Positions 25,510 through 34,703 of a DNA stretch of 64,000 bases are shown piece by piece (position 1 is the stretch's first letter; every line of letters starts with the position of its first letter). The stretch is from Parabacteroides faecis (GTDB taxonomy: Bacteria > Bacteroidota > Bacteroidia > Bacteroidales > Tannerellaceae). The notes under the pieces were generated by a model. The model made no database searches and was not told the DNA's origin. It saw only the letters and a program-made list of their open reading frames with translations. The position numbers and the translations under genes are program-made. The stretch lies in contig NZ_BMPB01000010.1 of assembly GCF_014647375.1 (NCBI RefSeq), positions 186,001 to 250,000 of the forward strand, read 5' to 3'.

Positions 25510-28149
25510 ATGAAAAAGCTTATATTATTTATTACTGTTACTACTTTCTTCAGTTATTCCGGCGCTAACGGGCAGTCCGTTCGTTTGACCGGCTTACAAA
25601 GTGATCACCTTGAAACCCCGATAGGTATCGATAATCCGGCTCCCCGTCTTTCATGGAGGATGGATGACAGCAGGCAAGGAGCGAAACAGACTTCATATCG
25701 TGTGTTGGTGGATAAAGACTCGATGAAAGTTGTCAATGGGAAAGCTGATATATGGGATACCGGAAAAATAAACTCCGGAGATATGTTGATCACTTATGCT
25801 GGTAAACAACTCGAACCTTTTGCTAAATATTACTGGAAGGTGATAGGTGGCGATCTGGAAAATAAAGAAGTATCTTCGCCGGTCAGTTCTTTTGAAACAG
25901 GAATGATGAATATAAAGAATTGGCAAGGAGCGTGGATCGGCGACGGAAAAGATATAAATTATGAGGCAGCCCCTTATTTTCGTAAGAAATTTGCAACCAA
26001 CAAAACGATCAAATCGGCCCGTGCCTATATTGCTGTTGCCGGTCTGTATGAATTGTATATCAATGGTGAGAAAATAGGCAATCATCGCTTGGATCCGATG
26101 TACACCCGTTTTGACAGACGCAACCTGTATGTCGCTTATGACGTGACAGAACAACTTCGGAACGGACAGAATGCGATCGGTGTCCTTTTAGGAAATGGCT
26201 GGTATAACCACCAGTCGAAAGCAGTTTGGGACTTCGACCGGGCTCCCTGGCGTAACCGTCCGACTTTCTGTATGGACCTTCGCATCACTTACAGCGACGG
26301 AACTGTAGAAACCATCCCGACCGACCTTAGTTGGAAAACATCTTCAGGTGCATTGACCTTCAATAGTATTTATACCGGAGAACATTATGATGCCCGCCTA
26401 GAACAAAAGGGCTGGAATACTCCGGACTTCGATGATTCCAAATGGCATGGAGTCGGTTTCAGAGGTGTTCCTTCTCAAAATGTGACGGCACAACAGATCC
26501 GTCCGATCCATAATGTACTGACTCTTCCGGCGAAATCTCTTAATAAGATAGATGATAAAACCTATGTATTCGATTTCGGTCAGAATATGTCGGGTGTGAC
26601 CAATATAAAGCTGTCCGGACAGGAAGGTACGGAGGTTCGGATTAAGCATGGGGAACGGCTTTTTGATAATGGCCGTATCGATATGTCCAATATCGATGTT
26701 TATTACAGGGGAGATAAGGAAAAAGATCCTTTCCAGACGGATATTCTGATCCTGAGCGGTGGCGAAGATGAGTTTATGGCTAAGTTCAATTATAAAGGAT
26801 TCCGTTATGTGGAAGTAACCAGCGATAAGCCGATAGAATTGGATCAGAATAGTCTGACTGCCTATTTTATGCACAGCGATGTTCCGCCTGTTGGTACAAT
26901 CAAAACATCGAGCGAACTTGTCAATAAATTATGGTGGGCAACCAATAATGCTTATCTCTCGAATTTGATGGGTTACCCGACCGACTGTCCGCAACGTGAA
27001 AAGAACGGTTGGACAGGAGACGGTCACTTTGCTATAGAAACCGCCTTGTATAATTTTGACGGTATTACAGTATATGAGAAATGGCTGGCAGACCATCGGG
27101 ATGAACAGCAGCCTAACGGTGTACTTCCTGATATTATCCCTACAGGTGGCTGGGGATATGGTACGGACAACGGATTGGACTGGACGAGTACGATAGCTAT
27201 TATCCCCTGGAACCTGTATATGTTTTATGGTGACAGCAAACCTTTATCCGATTGTTACGAGAATATCAAACGTTATGTCGATTATGTGGATCGCACAAGT
27301 CCTAACCATCTGACAACGTGGGGACGTGGAGACTGGGTTCCGGTTAAATCGCGTTCAAATAAAGAATTTACATCGTCTGTTTATTTCTATGTCGATACCA
27401 GGATTCTGGCAAATGCAGCCAGGTTGTTTAATAAACAAGCAGATTACGAACATTACACAGCTCTGGCTGAAAAGATCAAAAAGGCAGTAAATGACAAATA
27501 TCTGAACAAGGAAACTGGAATATATGCAGAGGGTTCCCAGACAGAACTGAGTGTTCCTTTGCAATGGAAGATCGTTCCTGAAGAAATGATTGCCAAGGTG
27601 GCACAAAACCTGGCAAAGAAAGTGGAAGAAGCCGGATTCCATCTGGATGTCGGTGTCCTGGGTGCGAAAGCGATCCTGAATGCCCTGAGTGAAAACGGAT
27701 ATCCCGAAGTGGCCTATAAAGTAGCTGCGCAAGATACTTATCCGTCATGGGGTTGGTGGATTGTCAATGGTGCAACGACTTTGCTGGAGAACTGGGATTT
27801 GAAGGCTGAGCGCGATATTTCGGATAATCATATGATGTTCGGAGAGATCGGCGGCTGGTTCTATAAAGGACTGGGAGGTATTTTCCCCGATCCGGAACAA
27901 CCTGGTTTCAAACATATCTTGTTACGTCCCAACTTTGTAAAAGAACTGAAGCATTTTGAAGCGCAACATAATTCTCCTTACGGGCAGATCATCTCCAAAT
28001 GGGAGTGGAACAGGAAAAAGATCACGTATGAAGTGGTTGTTCCGGCAAATAGTACGGCGACCCTTTATTTACCTGATTATGTAAAAGGCGATAAAGTGAT
28101 CAAGCTGGAAGCCGGTAAGCATAGTCTTGTCTTGAATGTGTCAAAATAG
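25510..28149 (+). CDS. GH78 alpha-L-rhamnosidase
   Basis: 879 residues with a signal peptide, then the family's N-terminal Fn3-like start (VRLTGLQSDHLETPIGIDNPAPRLSWRM). The rhamnosidase N and concanavalin-like domains come next (YIAVAGLYELYINGEKIGNHRLDP, YVAYDVTEQLRNGQNAIGVLLGNGWY). The six-hairpin catalytic domain has YPTDCPQREKNGWTGDGH and, later, PSWGWWIVNGATTLLENWD. GH78 enzymes remove terminal alpha-L-rhamnose by inversion. It is likely periplasmic and is followed after 26 bp by a GH106 gene, so two rhamnosidase types act in one locus. Confidence 0.95.
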   Translation: MKKLILFITVTTFFSYSGANGQSVRLTGLQSDHLETPIGIDNPAPRLSWRMDDSRQGAKQTSYRVLVDKDSMKVVNGKADIWDTGKINSGDMLITYAGKQLEPFAKYYWKVIGGDLENKEVSSPVSSFETGMMNIKNWQGAWIGDGKDINYEAAPYFRKKFATNKTIKSARAYIAVAGLYELYINGEKIGNHRLDPMYTRFDRRNLYVAYDVTEQLRNGQNAIGVLLGNGWYNHQSKAVWDFDRAPWRNRPTFCMDLRITYSDGTVETIPTDLSWKTSSGALTFNSIYTGEHYDARLEQKGWNTPDFDDSKWHGVGFRGVPSQNVTAQQIRPIHNVLTLPAKSLNKIDDKTYVFDFGQNMSGVTNIKLSGQEGTEVRIKHGERLFDNGRIDMSNIDVYYRGDKEKDPFQTDILILSGGEDEFMAKFNYKGFRYVEVTSDKPIELDQNSLTAYFMHSDVPPVGTIKTSSELVNKLWWATNNAYLSNLMGYPTDCPQREKNGWTGDGHFAIETALYNFDGITVYEKWLADHRDEQQPNGVLPDIIPTGGWGYGTDNGLDWTSTIAIIPWNLYMFYGDSKPLSDCYENIKRYVDYVDRTSPNHLTTWGRGDWVPVKSRSNKEFTSSVYFYVDTRILANAARLFNKQADYEHYTALAEKIKKAVNDKYLNKETGIYAEGSQTELSVPLQWKIVPEEMIAKVAQNLAKKVEEAGFHLDVGVLGAKAILNALSENGYPEVAYKVAAQDTYPSWGWWIVNGATTLLENWDLKAERDISDNHMMFGEIGGWFYKGLGGIFPDPEQPGFKHILLRPNFVKELKHFEAQHNSPYGQIISKWEWNRKKITYEVVVPANSTATLYLPDYVKGDKVIKLEAGKHSLVLNVSK

Positions 28150-28175
28150 TCAATAATAATACAATTTAAAATCGG

Positions 28176-31100
28176 ATGATAATGAGACGTTCTGTTTATA
28201 TGTCAGTGGTAATAGCCGGGATTGTCAGCCTGAACGCCTGTACATCGACGTTGCAGGAAGAGACAAATTTACCGGGTGTCCCGTCTTTAAAAGAATTGTA
28301 CAAACCTTTCGGAGAAAATGATGTGAAGAACTTTCAGTTACCTCCGAAAATTTATCATCCGGAAACTTGGTTCCACCTGATTGGCGGGAATGTTTCCAAA
28401 CCGGGTATCACAGCCGATTTGGAAGCACTCTCAGCTGCCGGGTTATCCGGTATCCAGTTGTTTCACGGACAGTTTGGCGGCCCCTGGCCGGGAGTAGAAC
28501 CGCAAATAGCCTGCCTGAGCCCTTCGTGGGAAGAAACGATAAAACATGCTGCAGAAGAATGCCGCCGGTTGGGTTTGCGTTTTACGATGCAGAACTGTCC
28601 GGGCTGGTCGATGGCAGGCGGTCCGTGGATCAAACCGGAAAATTCGATGCGTCATCTGGTATGGAGCCGGACGGATATAGACGGAGGTAAACAGGTCGCA
28701 ATGGATTTGGCGGTTCCTCAACCGAGTAGTGAAGACTGGCGGGATTATAAAGATATCACAGTCCTGGCTTTTCCTACTCCGCTGGATGATACAAACCAGC
28801 CACTTCGACCGCAATCTATCCGAAGTAATATCGATTATCCTTGGAGTGATTTTTTGATTGAAAATAAAGATCAGGGACATTGGATCAACCAGGAGGAAGG
28901 GCAACCGCATTGGGTGGAAGTCTCTTTTTCCCAACCGACGCCTCTTCGTACAATCGAATTGTCCGAAGTTCGTAACTATAATTATAACTGGTGCTACGAA
29001 CCGGGAGTGAATATCAAGGTTCAGGCTATATTGCCGGATGGAACGGAGAAAGATATTCTGCAGACAGATGCCCCGCAAAGCAGCTGGCAGGATAATAAGT
29101 ATTTTACATTAGCCTTGTCCGAAGTTCCTGGCGTAAAGACGTACCGTATCTCTTTTACCCATAAGCGTCCTTTGCTTCTTTCACATATGAGCCTGTATTC
29201 TGCTGCCCGGAAAAATAACTGGGAAGCTGAGGCGGGATGGACGTTGCGTGATTTTGTCCGTGCCGGAGAGGAGCCGCAACAGTCACCCGAAGCTTTCGTC
29301 TCTTTGGATCAGGTAAAGGACATCACCTCTTCGATGGATGCGAACGGACATTTGAATTGGGAAGTTCCCGAAGGAAAATGGACGGTCTTGCGGGTTGGCC
29401 ATGTTTGTACCGGAAAACAGAACGGACCGGCTCCAAAGGAAGGAACCGGATGGGAATGTAATAAATTGTCGGAAACCGGACCTGATATACATTATGCAAG
29501 TTATATCGGCCGACTGGCTAACGGACCGTTGGAGGGTGGTTTGTTAAATGGTATGTTGTTGGATAGCTGGGAGTGTGAGACACAAACCTGGACGGAGGAG
29601 ATGGAGAATGAATTTAGTTTGAAATCGGGTTATCCTCTTCGTCAATGGTTGCCTGCCGTATTCGGTTACGTGGTGAATGACCATGAAACAACAGCCCGCT
29701 TCTTATTGGATTGGCGTAATACGATCGGTTCTCTTTTTGCAGATAAGTTCTACGGGCGTATGGTCCAGCTGGCACATCAGAATGGTCTGGCGGTTTCGTA
29801 TGAAACGGCTGCCGGAGATATAGTCCCGGCTGACTTACTGGAATATTTCAAATATGCGGATATACCGATGTGTGAATTCTGGCAACCGCTTTCCGAAAGT
29901 TTTGTCGGTTCAAACAACTTCAAACCGATTAAGCCGACGGCTTCTGCTGCCCGGATGTATGGTAAACCCCGTGTGGCTGCCGAAGCATTTACCTCTTTTG
30001 AACTGACCTGGGACGAACATCTGTCGATGCTGAAGGAGGTAATGAATGTCAATAGTGTCGAAGGAGTGACTCATCTCGTATTCCATACTTATACACATAA
30101 TCCGCGTATAGACTTTTTACCGCCGGGCACCTCGTTCGGTTCAGGGATCGGAACACCTTTTCTGCGTCTGCAAACATGGTGGAAATATATGCCGGAGTTT
30201 GTTAATTATCTTTCCCGGTGTACTTATCTGCTGGAACGTGGACGTCCTGTTTCCGATGTGTTATGGTATCTGGGGGATGAAATCAGCCATAAACCGGATC
30301 AGAATTATCCTTTCCCGGAAGGTTTCAAATATGATTATTGCAATCCGGATGTTCTGTTGAACCGTTTATCTGTGAAGAATGGTAAGATCGTTACTCCGGA
30401 AGGTATCGAATACAGCGTATTATGGTTGAACGATAACAAGCGGATGCTGCCGGAAACCTTGGAGAAACTTCTGGCTTTGGTACGTGAAGGTGCTGTTGTT
30501 ATCGGAGATGCTCCGGAAGGACTTGCCACGTTATCCGGACAGGAGTCGGCTCAAAAGCGTTTCGATGCTGCGGTTCATGCACTTTGGGGAGAAGCGTCGA
30601 AAGGTTGTAACCGGATAGGAAAAGGAATGGTCGTAAGCGGCATGTCTCTCGATGAAGCATTACGTGAGCTGAAGATGTCTCCGGATGTAACGGCTACAGG
30701 GGATGCGTTATGGTCGCACAGGCAAACAAAGGGAGCTGACTGGTATTTTGTTACTGCACCTAAAGGTCAGGGCTTTAAGGGCGATTTGAGTTTCAGAAAT
30801 TCAGGTTACGCGGAAATATGGGACCCTGTTACGGGAGAAATGGAACCGGCGGTTAACCGTAAGGATGGAGATCGGACTGTTGTTTCTTTAGATATGCCTC
30901 GGGCTGGAAGTTGTTTTGTTGTATTCCGGCATGATCGCAAGGGTGAGTCAAAACCTGTTTTATTGGAAGAAGCCGGAACAATACCGGTAGGGAATGAATG
31001 GACATTGGCTTTCCCGGATGGATGGGGCGCTCCTGCTTCATTAAAGACGGATGAACTGAAGGCTTGGAAAGACCTGGATATTTCACCGGAAGGGAAAGCT

Positions 31101-31457
31101 TTTTCTGGTACAGTTACTTATACTACCTCTTTCGATATAGAGAATGCGAAGGAGTATGCCGGTTATTCGCTGGATCTTGGTGCTGTAGAAATGATAGCCA
31201 GTGTTTCTCTGAACGGAAAACCGCTGCGTGTATTATGGACTCCTCCTTATCGCCTGGATATTACGGATGCCGTTCAGACAGGCAAGAATATATTGACGGT
31301 AGAGGTTACGGGTACCTGGTTTAACCGATTGGTGTACGATGCCGGCCAACCGGAAGAAAATCGTAAGACTTGGACGATTTCCGGACCATCCAAAGACGCT
31401 CCGTTGAGGGATAGTGGCTTGTTGGGGCCAGTCGTTCTGAAGACGTTCAAAAAATGA
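28176..31457 (+). CDS. GH106-type alpha-L-rhamnosidase
   Basis: 1093 residues; ATGs at 28176 and 28182 are both possible. The lipoprotein-like start has SLNAC (Cys22), suggesting membrane anchoring. The catalytic part begins PETWFHLIGGNVSKPGITADLEALSAAGLSG and includes FTMQNCPGWSMAGGPWI, YETAAGDIVPADLLEYFKYADIPMCEFW and VAAEAFTSFELTWDEHL. A beta-sandwich follows at the C-terminus (VSLNGKPLRVLWTPPYRLDITDAV). GH106 enzymes cleave alpha-L-rhamnosyl bonds, notably in rhamnogalacturonans. With GH78, esterase and SusCD upstream, it ends the locus. Confidence 0.92.
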   Translation: MIMRRSVYMSVVIAGIVSLNACTSTLQEETNLPGVPSLKELYKPFGENDVKNFQLPPKIYHPETWFHLIGGNVSKPGITADLEALSAAGLSGIQLFHGQFGGPWPGVEPQIACLSPSWEETIKHAAEECRRLGLRFTMQNCPGWSMAGGPWIKPENSMRHLVWSRTDIDGGKQVAMDLAVPQPSSEDWRDYKDITVLAFPTPLDDTNQPLRPQSIRSNIDYPWSDFLIENKDQGHWINQEEGQPHWVEVSFSQPTPLRTIELSEVRNYNYNWCYEPGVNIKVQAILPDGTEKDILQTDAPQSSWQDNKYFTLALSEVPGVKTYRISFTHKRPLLLSHMSLYSAARKNNWEAEAGWTLRDFVRAGEEPQQSPEAFVSLDQVKDITSSMDANGHLNWEVPEGKWTVLRVGHVCTGKQNGPAPKEGTGWECNKLSETGPDIHYASYIGRLANGPLEGGLLNGMLLDSWECETQTWTEEMENEFSLKSGYPLRQWLPAVFGYVVNDHETTARFLLDWRNTIGSLFADKFYGRMVQLAHQNGLAVSYETAAGDIVPADLLEYFKYADIPMCEFWQPLSESFVGSNNFKPIKPTASAARMYGKPRVAAEAFTSFELTWDEHLSMLKEVMNVNSVEGVTHLVFHTYTHNPRIDFLPPGTSFGSGIGTPFLRLQTWWKYMPEFVNYLSRCTYLLERGRPVSDVLWYLGDEISHKPDQNYPFPEGFKYDYCNPDVLLNRLSVKNGKIVTPEGIEYSVLWLNDNKRMLPETLEKLLALVREGAVVIGDAPEGLATLSGQESAQKRFDAAVHALWGEASKGCNRIGKGMVVSGMSLDEALRELKMSPDVTATGDALWSHRQTKGADWYFVTAPKGQGFKGDLSFRNSGYAEIWDPVTGEMEPAVNRKDGDRTVVSLDMPRAGSCFVVFRHDRKGESKPVLLEEAGTIPVGNEWTLAFPDGWGAPASLKTDELKAWKDLDISPEGKAFSGTVTYTTSFDIENAKEYAGYSLDLGAVEMIASVSLNGKPLRVLWTPPYRLDITDAVQTGKNILTVEVTGTWFNRLVYDAGQPEENRKTWTISGPSKDAPLRDSGLLGPVVLKTFKK

Positions 31458-31985
31458 GATAAATGTTTTATGCCTATGGGGTAAATGTCAATTGTTACAG
31501 TTTGTTCTATGTATTATGCATGCGAATAATCAAGAGTAGGCTTTGATCAGTGTGAATATAAGTCAACGAGCTGTTTCTGCAAAGGTATTTAAGCTCAGAA
31601 TCTTATGTTTTTGAACAGTTTCTGTCTCCAGAATGATTCGGAAACTGTCAGTTGTTGAAGTGTTATTATTATCGATAATTATCCTTTATATCAGAAATAA
31701 GAATTAGATTTTTGTTTTGACCTTTCATTATGATGTAATAATTTATTATTAAGATTAATCTGCTATTGGTGAACTCTTCGAGATTTGTATAAAATATAAC
31801 TTCTATGCAGATGTATAAATAAACTCCTTCTTTGACTACTTGATATAAAGTATTGATATTCGGATAGTCTGTAAATCTGTAATTTTTTCAGTTTGTTGAT
31901 AAATACTTTTGTTAAGTCAAAACAGTTTCTAAATCATATGAAAATAATATGTATGTTTGTAAAAACCTGAATATATATAATAGCC
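31458..31985 (+). other. Intergenic A+T-rich stretch before the glycosyltransferase/peptide cassette
   Basis: No convincing gene in these 528 bp. ACAGTTTC (31615-31622) and GAAACTGT (31641-31648) form a short stem without a T run. Base composition becomes strongly A+T-rich here and stays so through the cassette. A candidate -7 element lies at 31904-31911. Confidence 0.6.
31904..31911 (+). promoter_or_regulatory. Candidate -7 element for the cassette
   Basis: TACTTTTG matches TAnnTTTG, 74 bp before the first glycosyltransferase ATG. Only a T-rich run, not TTG, is present at the -33 position. Confidence 0.4.
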
Positions 31986-32882
31986 ATGAGAAATATAAAA
32001 GTATCGGAAAAACCGGAAACAAGTGGGGGGAATAAGCCTTCAGTAACAGTATTAATGCCGGTATATAATGCAGATAAATATTTACGGGAGGCTATAGATA
32101 GCGTATTGTCTCAAACCTTTGAAGATTTTGAGTTTATTATATTGGATGATGGCTCTACGGATAGCAGTTGTGACATTGTCCAGGAATATGGGGATGATAG
32201 AATCCGGTACGAAATATTCCCACACGATTACCTGACTACTTTAAATAATGGTATAGATTTATCCCGGGGGAAGTATATTGCAAGAATGGATGCCGATGAT
32301 ATAATGATGCCAAATAGGTTGCAGGTACAATTTGATTTTATGGAAAAGCATACAACTATAGTTGCTAGCGGTAGTTTTTTTACATTTATAGGAAATGAGC
32401 AAAATATAATAAAACGGCCAGTATTGCCGGATGAAGTGTTGACATCACTTATGTTGTTTTGTGCTATAGCGAATCCTACATCCATGATTCGAAGAAAAGT
32501 AGTAATGGATCATCATATACGTTATGATCATAATTATATTTTTGCAGAGGATTATAAATTCTGGACAGAGTTAGTAAAATACGGACCGTTGGCTAATATA
32601 CCATTGGTTTTATTAAAATACCGTATATCCGAAACGCAAGTCTCGTCTGTACATAAAAATCAACAAATAAGCATTTCACAGAAAATCAGTAGAGAGATGA
32701 TATCCTATTTTTTATCTCATATTGATAAGAAAGATAATATGCTTATGGAAAAAGTTACCAAGGAGCTTGTTCCTTATTTAGAAGAACAATTGAATGATTC
32801 CGTAATCTCTTTTGACATGTATTCACAATTTATGTTTTCGTTGATATGTGGACTTAGAAAACAAAAGTATATTAACATATAA
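31986..32882 (+). CDS. GT2-family glycosyltransferase (first of the cassette)
   Basis: 298 residues with a canonical GT-A/GT2 start (SVTVLMPVYNADKYLREAIDSVLSQTFEDFEFIILDDGSTD), the metal-binding DxD in ARMDADD and the later acceptor-side motif FAEDYKFWTELV. No transmembrane helix is apparent, so it acts in the cytoplasm from a nucleotide sugar. It is 8 bp upstream of the GT14-type gene. In an isolated location this would suggest surface polysaccharide synthesis. Here no flippase, polymerase or sugar-nucleotide gene is present, and a peptide export operon follows. Confidence 0.92.
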   Translation: MRNIKVSEKPETSGGNKPSVTVLMPVYNADKYLREAIDSVLSQTFEDFEFIILDDGSTDSSCDIVQEYGDDRIRYEIFPHDYLTTLNNGIDLSRGKYIARMDADDIMMPNRLQVQFDFMEKHTTIVASGSFFTFIGNEQNIIKRPVLPDEVLTSLMLFCAIANPTSMIRRKVVMDHHIRYDHNYIFAEDYKFWTELVKYGPLANIPLVLLKYRISETQVSSVHKNQQISISQKISREMISYFLSHIDKKDNMLMEKVTKELVPYLEEQLNDSVISFDMYSQFMFSLICGLRKQKYINI

Positions 32883-32890
32883 AATGTGTT

Positions 32891-33754
32891 ATGAAATTTG
32901 CATATCTCATATTATGCCATAAAAATCCATCTCAGTTAGCCGATCTGATAGATACACTGCAGGATGGCAGTAACTATTTTTTTGTACATGTAGATAATAA
33001 AGTAGATATAGTCCCTTTTGTGAAAAAAAAATATTTCATTCCGGATCGTGTCTTTTTTTGTAATGAACGTGTAAAAGTATCCTGGGGAGGTTTTAGTCAA
33101 ATTGAGGCTACAATGAGTTTGATTAAATTACTCGTAAAGACTGGAATAAAGGTCGATTATGTCCATTTGTTAAGTGGTCAGGATTTTCCATTAAAAAACA
33201 ATAGCGTAATTAAAGATTTCTTTGAACGGCATAATGGCTTGAATTTTATAAACTATTTTCCTATGCCCTATCAAAACTGGAGCGGTAATGGAGGTATGGA
33301 CAGACTGACTTATAAATGGCTTATTGATGAATCGGGATATGAAAGAGCTTGTTTTCTTGTTGAAGCTCAAAAGCAACGGGGAATGACAAGAGTTTATCCT
33401 TCTGGTTTTGATCCGTATGGGGGATCGCAATGGTGGTCATTGACAGATGACTGTGTCCGGTTTATTGAGCAGAATTGTGTTTCGGGAGCTCCATTATATG
33501 ACTTTTACAGAAATACTTACATACCCGATGAGATGTTTTTTCAAACCGTGTTGGTGAATTCTTTTTTTAAGAAATCTTTATGTAATAATAATCTTAGATA
33601 CATTGATTGGGAGAAAGGTCCGGAATACCCGCGTGTCTTACGATTTGACGATTTTCCTTTACTGGTATCTTCATTGTGTTTGTATGCACGTAAGTTCGAT
33701 GATACAATTGATATGGAGGTAAGAACTGCTTTAAAAAACAAAATTCTGATTTGA
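32891..33754 (+). CDS. GT14-type (core-2/I-branching enzyme-like) glycosyltransferase
   Basis: 287 residues that match the 'Branch' family: AYLILCHKNPSQLADLIDTL at the start, VHVDNK, VSWGGFSQIEATMSLI, VHLLSGQDFPLK and GGSQWWSLTDDCVRFI. The late block YIPDEMFFQTVLVNS is also typical. GT14 in animals includes mucin core-2 beta-1,6-GlcNAc transferases and peptide O-xylosyltransferases. Bacterial members decorate diverse glycans. Its position between two GT2 genes upstream of a GT27-like gene and a peptide precursor is notable. Donor and acceptor cannot be read from sequence. Confidence 0.88.
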   Translation: MKFAYLILCHKNPSQLADLIDTLQDGSNYFFVHVDNKVDIVPFVKKKYFIPDRVFFCNERVKVSWGGFSQIEATMSLIKLLVKTGIKVDYVHLLSGQDFPLKNNSVIKDFFERHNGLNFINYFPMPYQNWSGNGGMDRLTYKWLIDESGYERACFLVEAQKQRGMTRVYPSGFDPYGGSQWWSLTDDCVRFIEQNCVSGAPLYDFYRNTYIPDEMFFQTVLVNSFFKKSLCNNNLRYIDWEKGPEYPRVLRFDDFPLLVSSLCLYARKFDDTIDMEVRTALKNKILI

Positions 33755-33883
33755 TGTTAAGTAACATGTGCCAATATCTTGACTTTTCCTGAATAAAATG
33801 AGATACATAAATAATATTAATTAGATTTGTATCGTCTACTCGCGTTGATTTTATTGTTCTCGCTTAATTAAAAAAAGTGTTCT

Positions 33884-34699
33884 ATGAGAAAAGAACCGGC
33901 CATATCTGTTTGTATGCCTTTCTATAATGTAGAACACTACATAGAAGAAGCCATAGAGAGTGTCTTAAATCAGTCTTTTCGAGATTTTGAATTGATTTTG
34001 ATTAATGATGGTTCAACAGATAATAGTGTACAAATTGCTCAAAAATATACCGATGAACGTATATTTCTGATTAATAATCCTCATGGTTTTATAGATTCCT
34101 TAAATGCCGGATTGGATCGTGCAAAGGGTAAATATATCGCAAGGATGGATGCGGACGATAAGATGCATCCTGATAGATTATTGATTCAATATAATTATAT
34201 GGAATATAATCCTGAGATAGCGGCTTGTGGAGCAGGTCTTAAACGCTTTGGCTCGAGTGAAGCAGCCTATATTCCAATGATTTTAGATTCTGACGAAATA
34301 GAATTAGCCTTTACTAAGGCTAATTGTTTTACCATAGGAGTGATCAGGACAGATTTTTTGCGAACGCACAATATTCGTTATAATAAGCGATTTATATATG
34401 CTGAAGATTATAGGTTGTGGGCAGATATTGTCTTAGCAGGAGGTAAATTGTGTAATTTGCCGCAAATCTTATATTATTATCGGGTACATGATAGGCAAAT
34501 CAGTGTAGTCTTTGATGATCAAATGCGTAATAACTCATATATAATACGTAAAGACGTTATTAATTATTTATTGAATAGAGATAATATGAAATATATGAAA
34601 GTCTGTTCAATCAATAGTATATTGAAAGATCTTTATATTCAACAAATAATAGAACTGAAGGATTATTGTGAGGTGATGTCTCATTTAATTGAAAACTAA
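33884..34699 (+). CDS. GT2-family glycosyltransferase (second of the cassette)
   Basis: 271 residues, a clear paralogue of the enzyme at 31986: SVCMPFYNVEHYIEEAIESVLNQSFRDFELILINDGSTDNS, DxD in ARMDADDKMHPDRL, and YAEDYRLWADIVLAGG. It is cytoplasmic, without membrane segments. Its stop (34699) lies 4 bp before the start of the GT27-like gene, suggesting coupled translation. 129 bp of A+T-rich sequence without a gene separate it from the GT14 gene. Confidence 0.92.
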   Translation: MRKEPAISVCMPFYNVEHYIEEAIESVLNQSFRDFELILINDGSTDNSVQIAQKYTDERIFLINNPHGFIDSLNAGLDRAKGKYIARMDADDKMHPDRLLIQYNYMEYNPEIAACGAGLKRFGSSEAAYIPMILDSDEIELAFTKANCFTIGVIRTDFLRTHNIRYNKRFIYAEDYRLWADIVLAGGKLCNLPQILYYYRVHDRQISVVFDDQMRNNSYIIRKDVINYLLNRDNMKYMKVCSINSILKDLYIQQIIELKDYCEVMSHLIEN

Positions 34700-34703
34700 T
34701 TAT

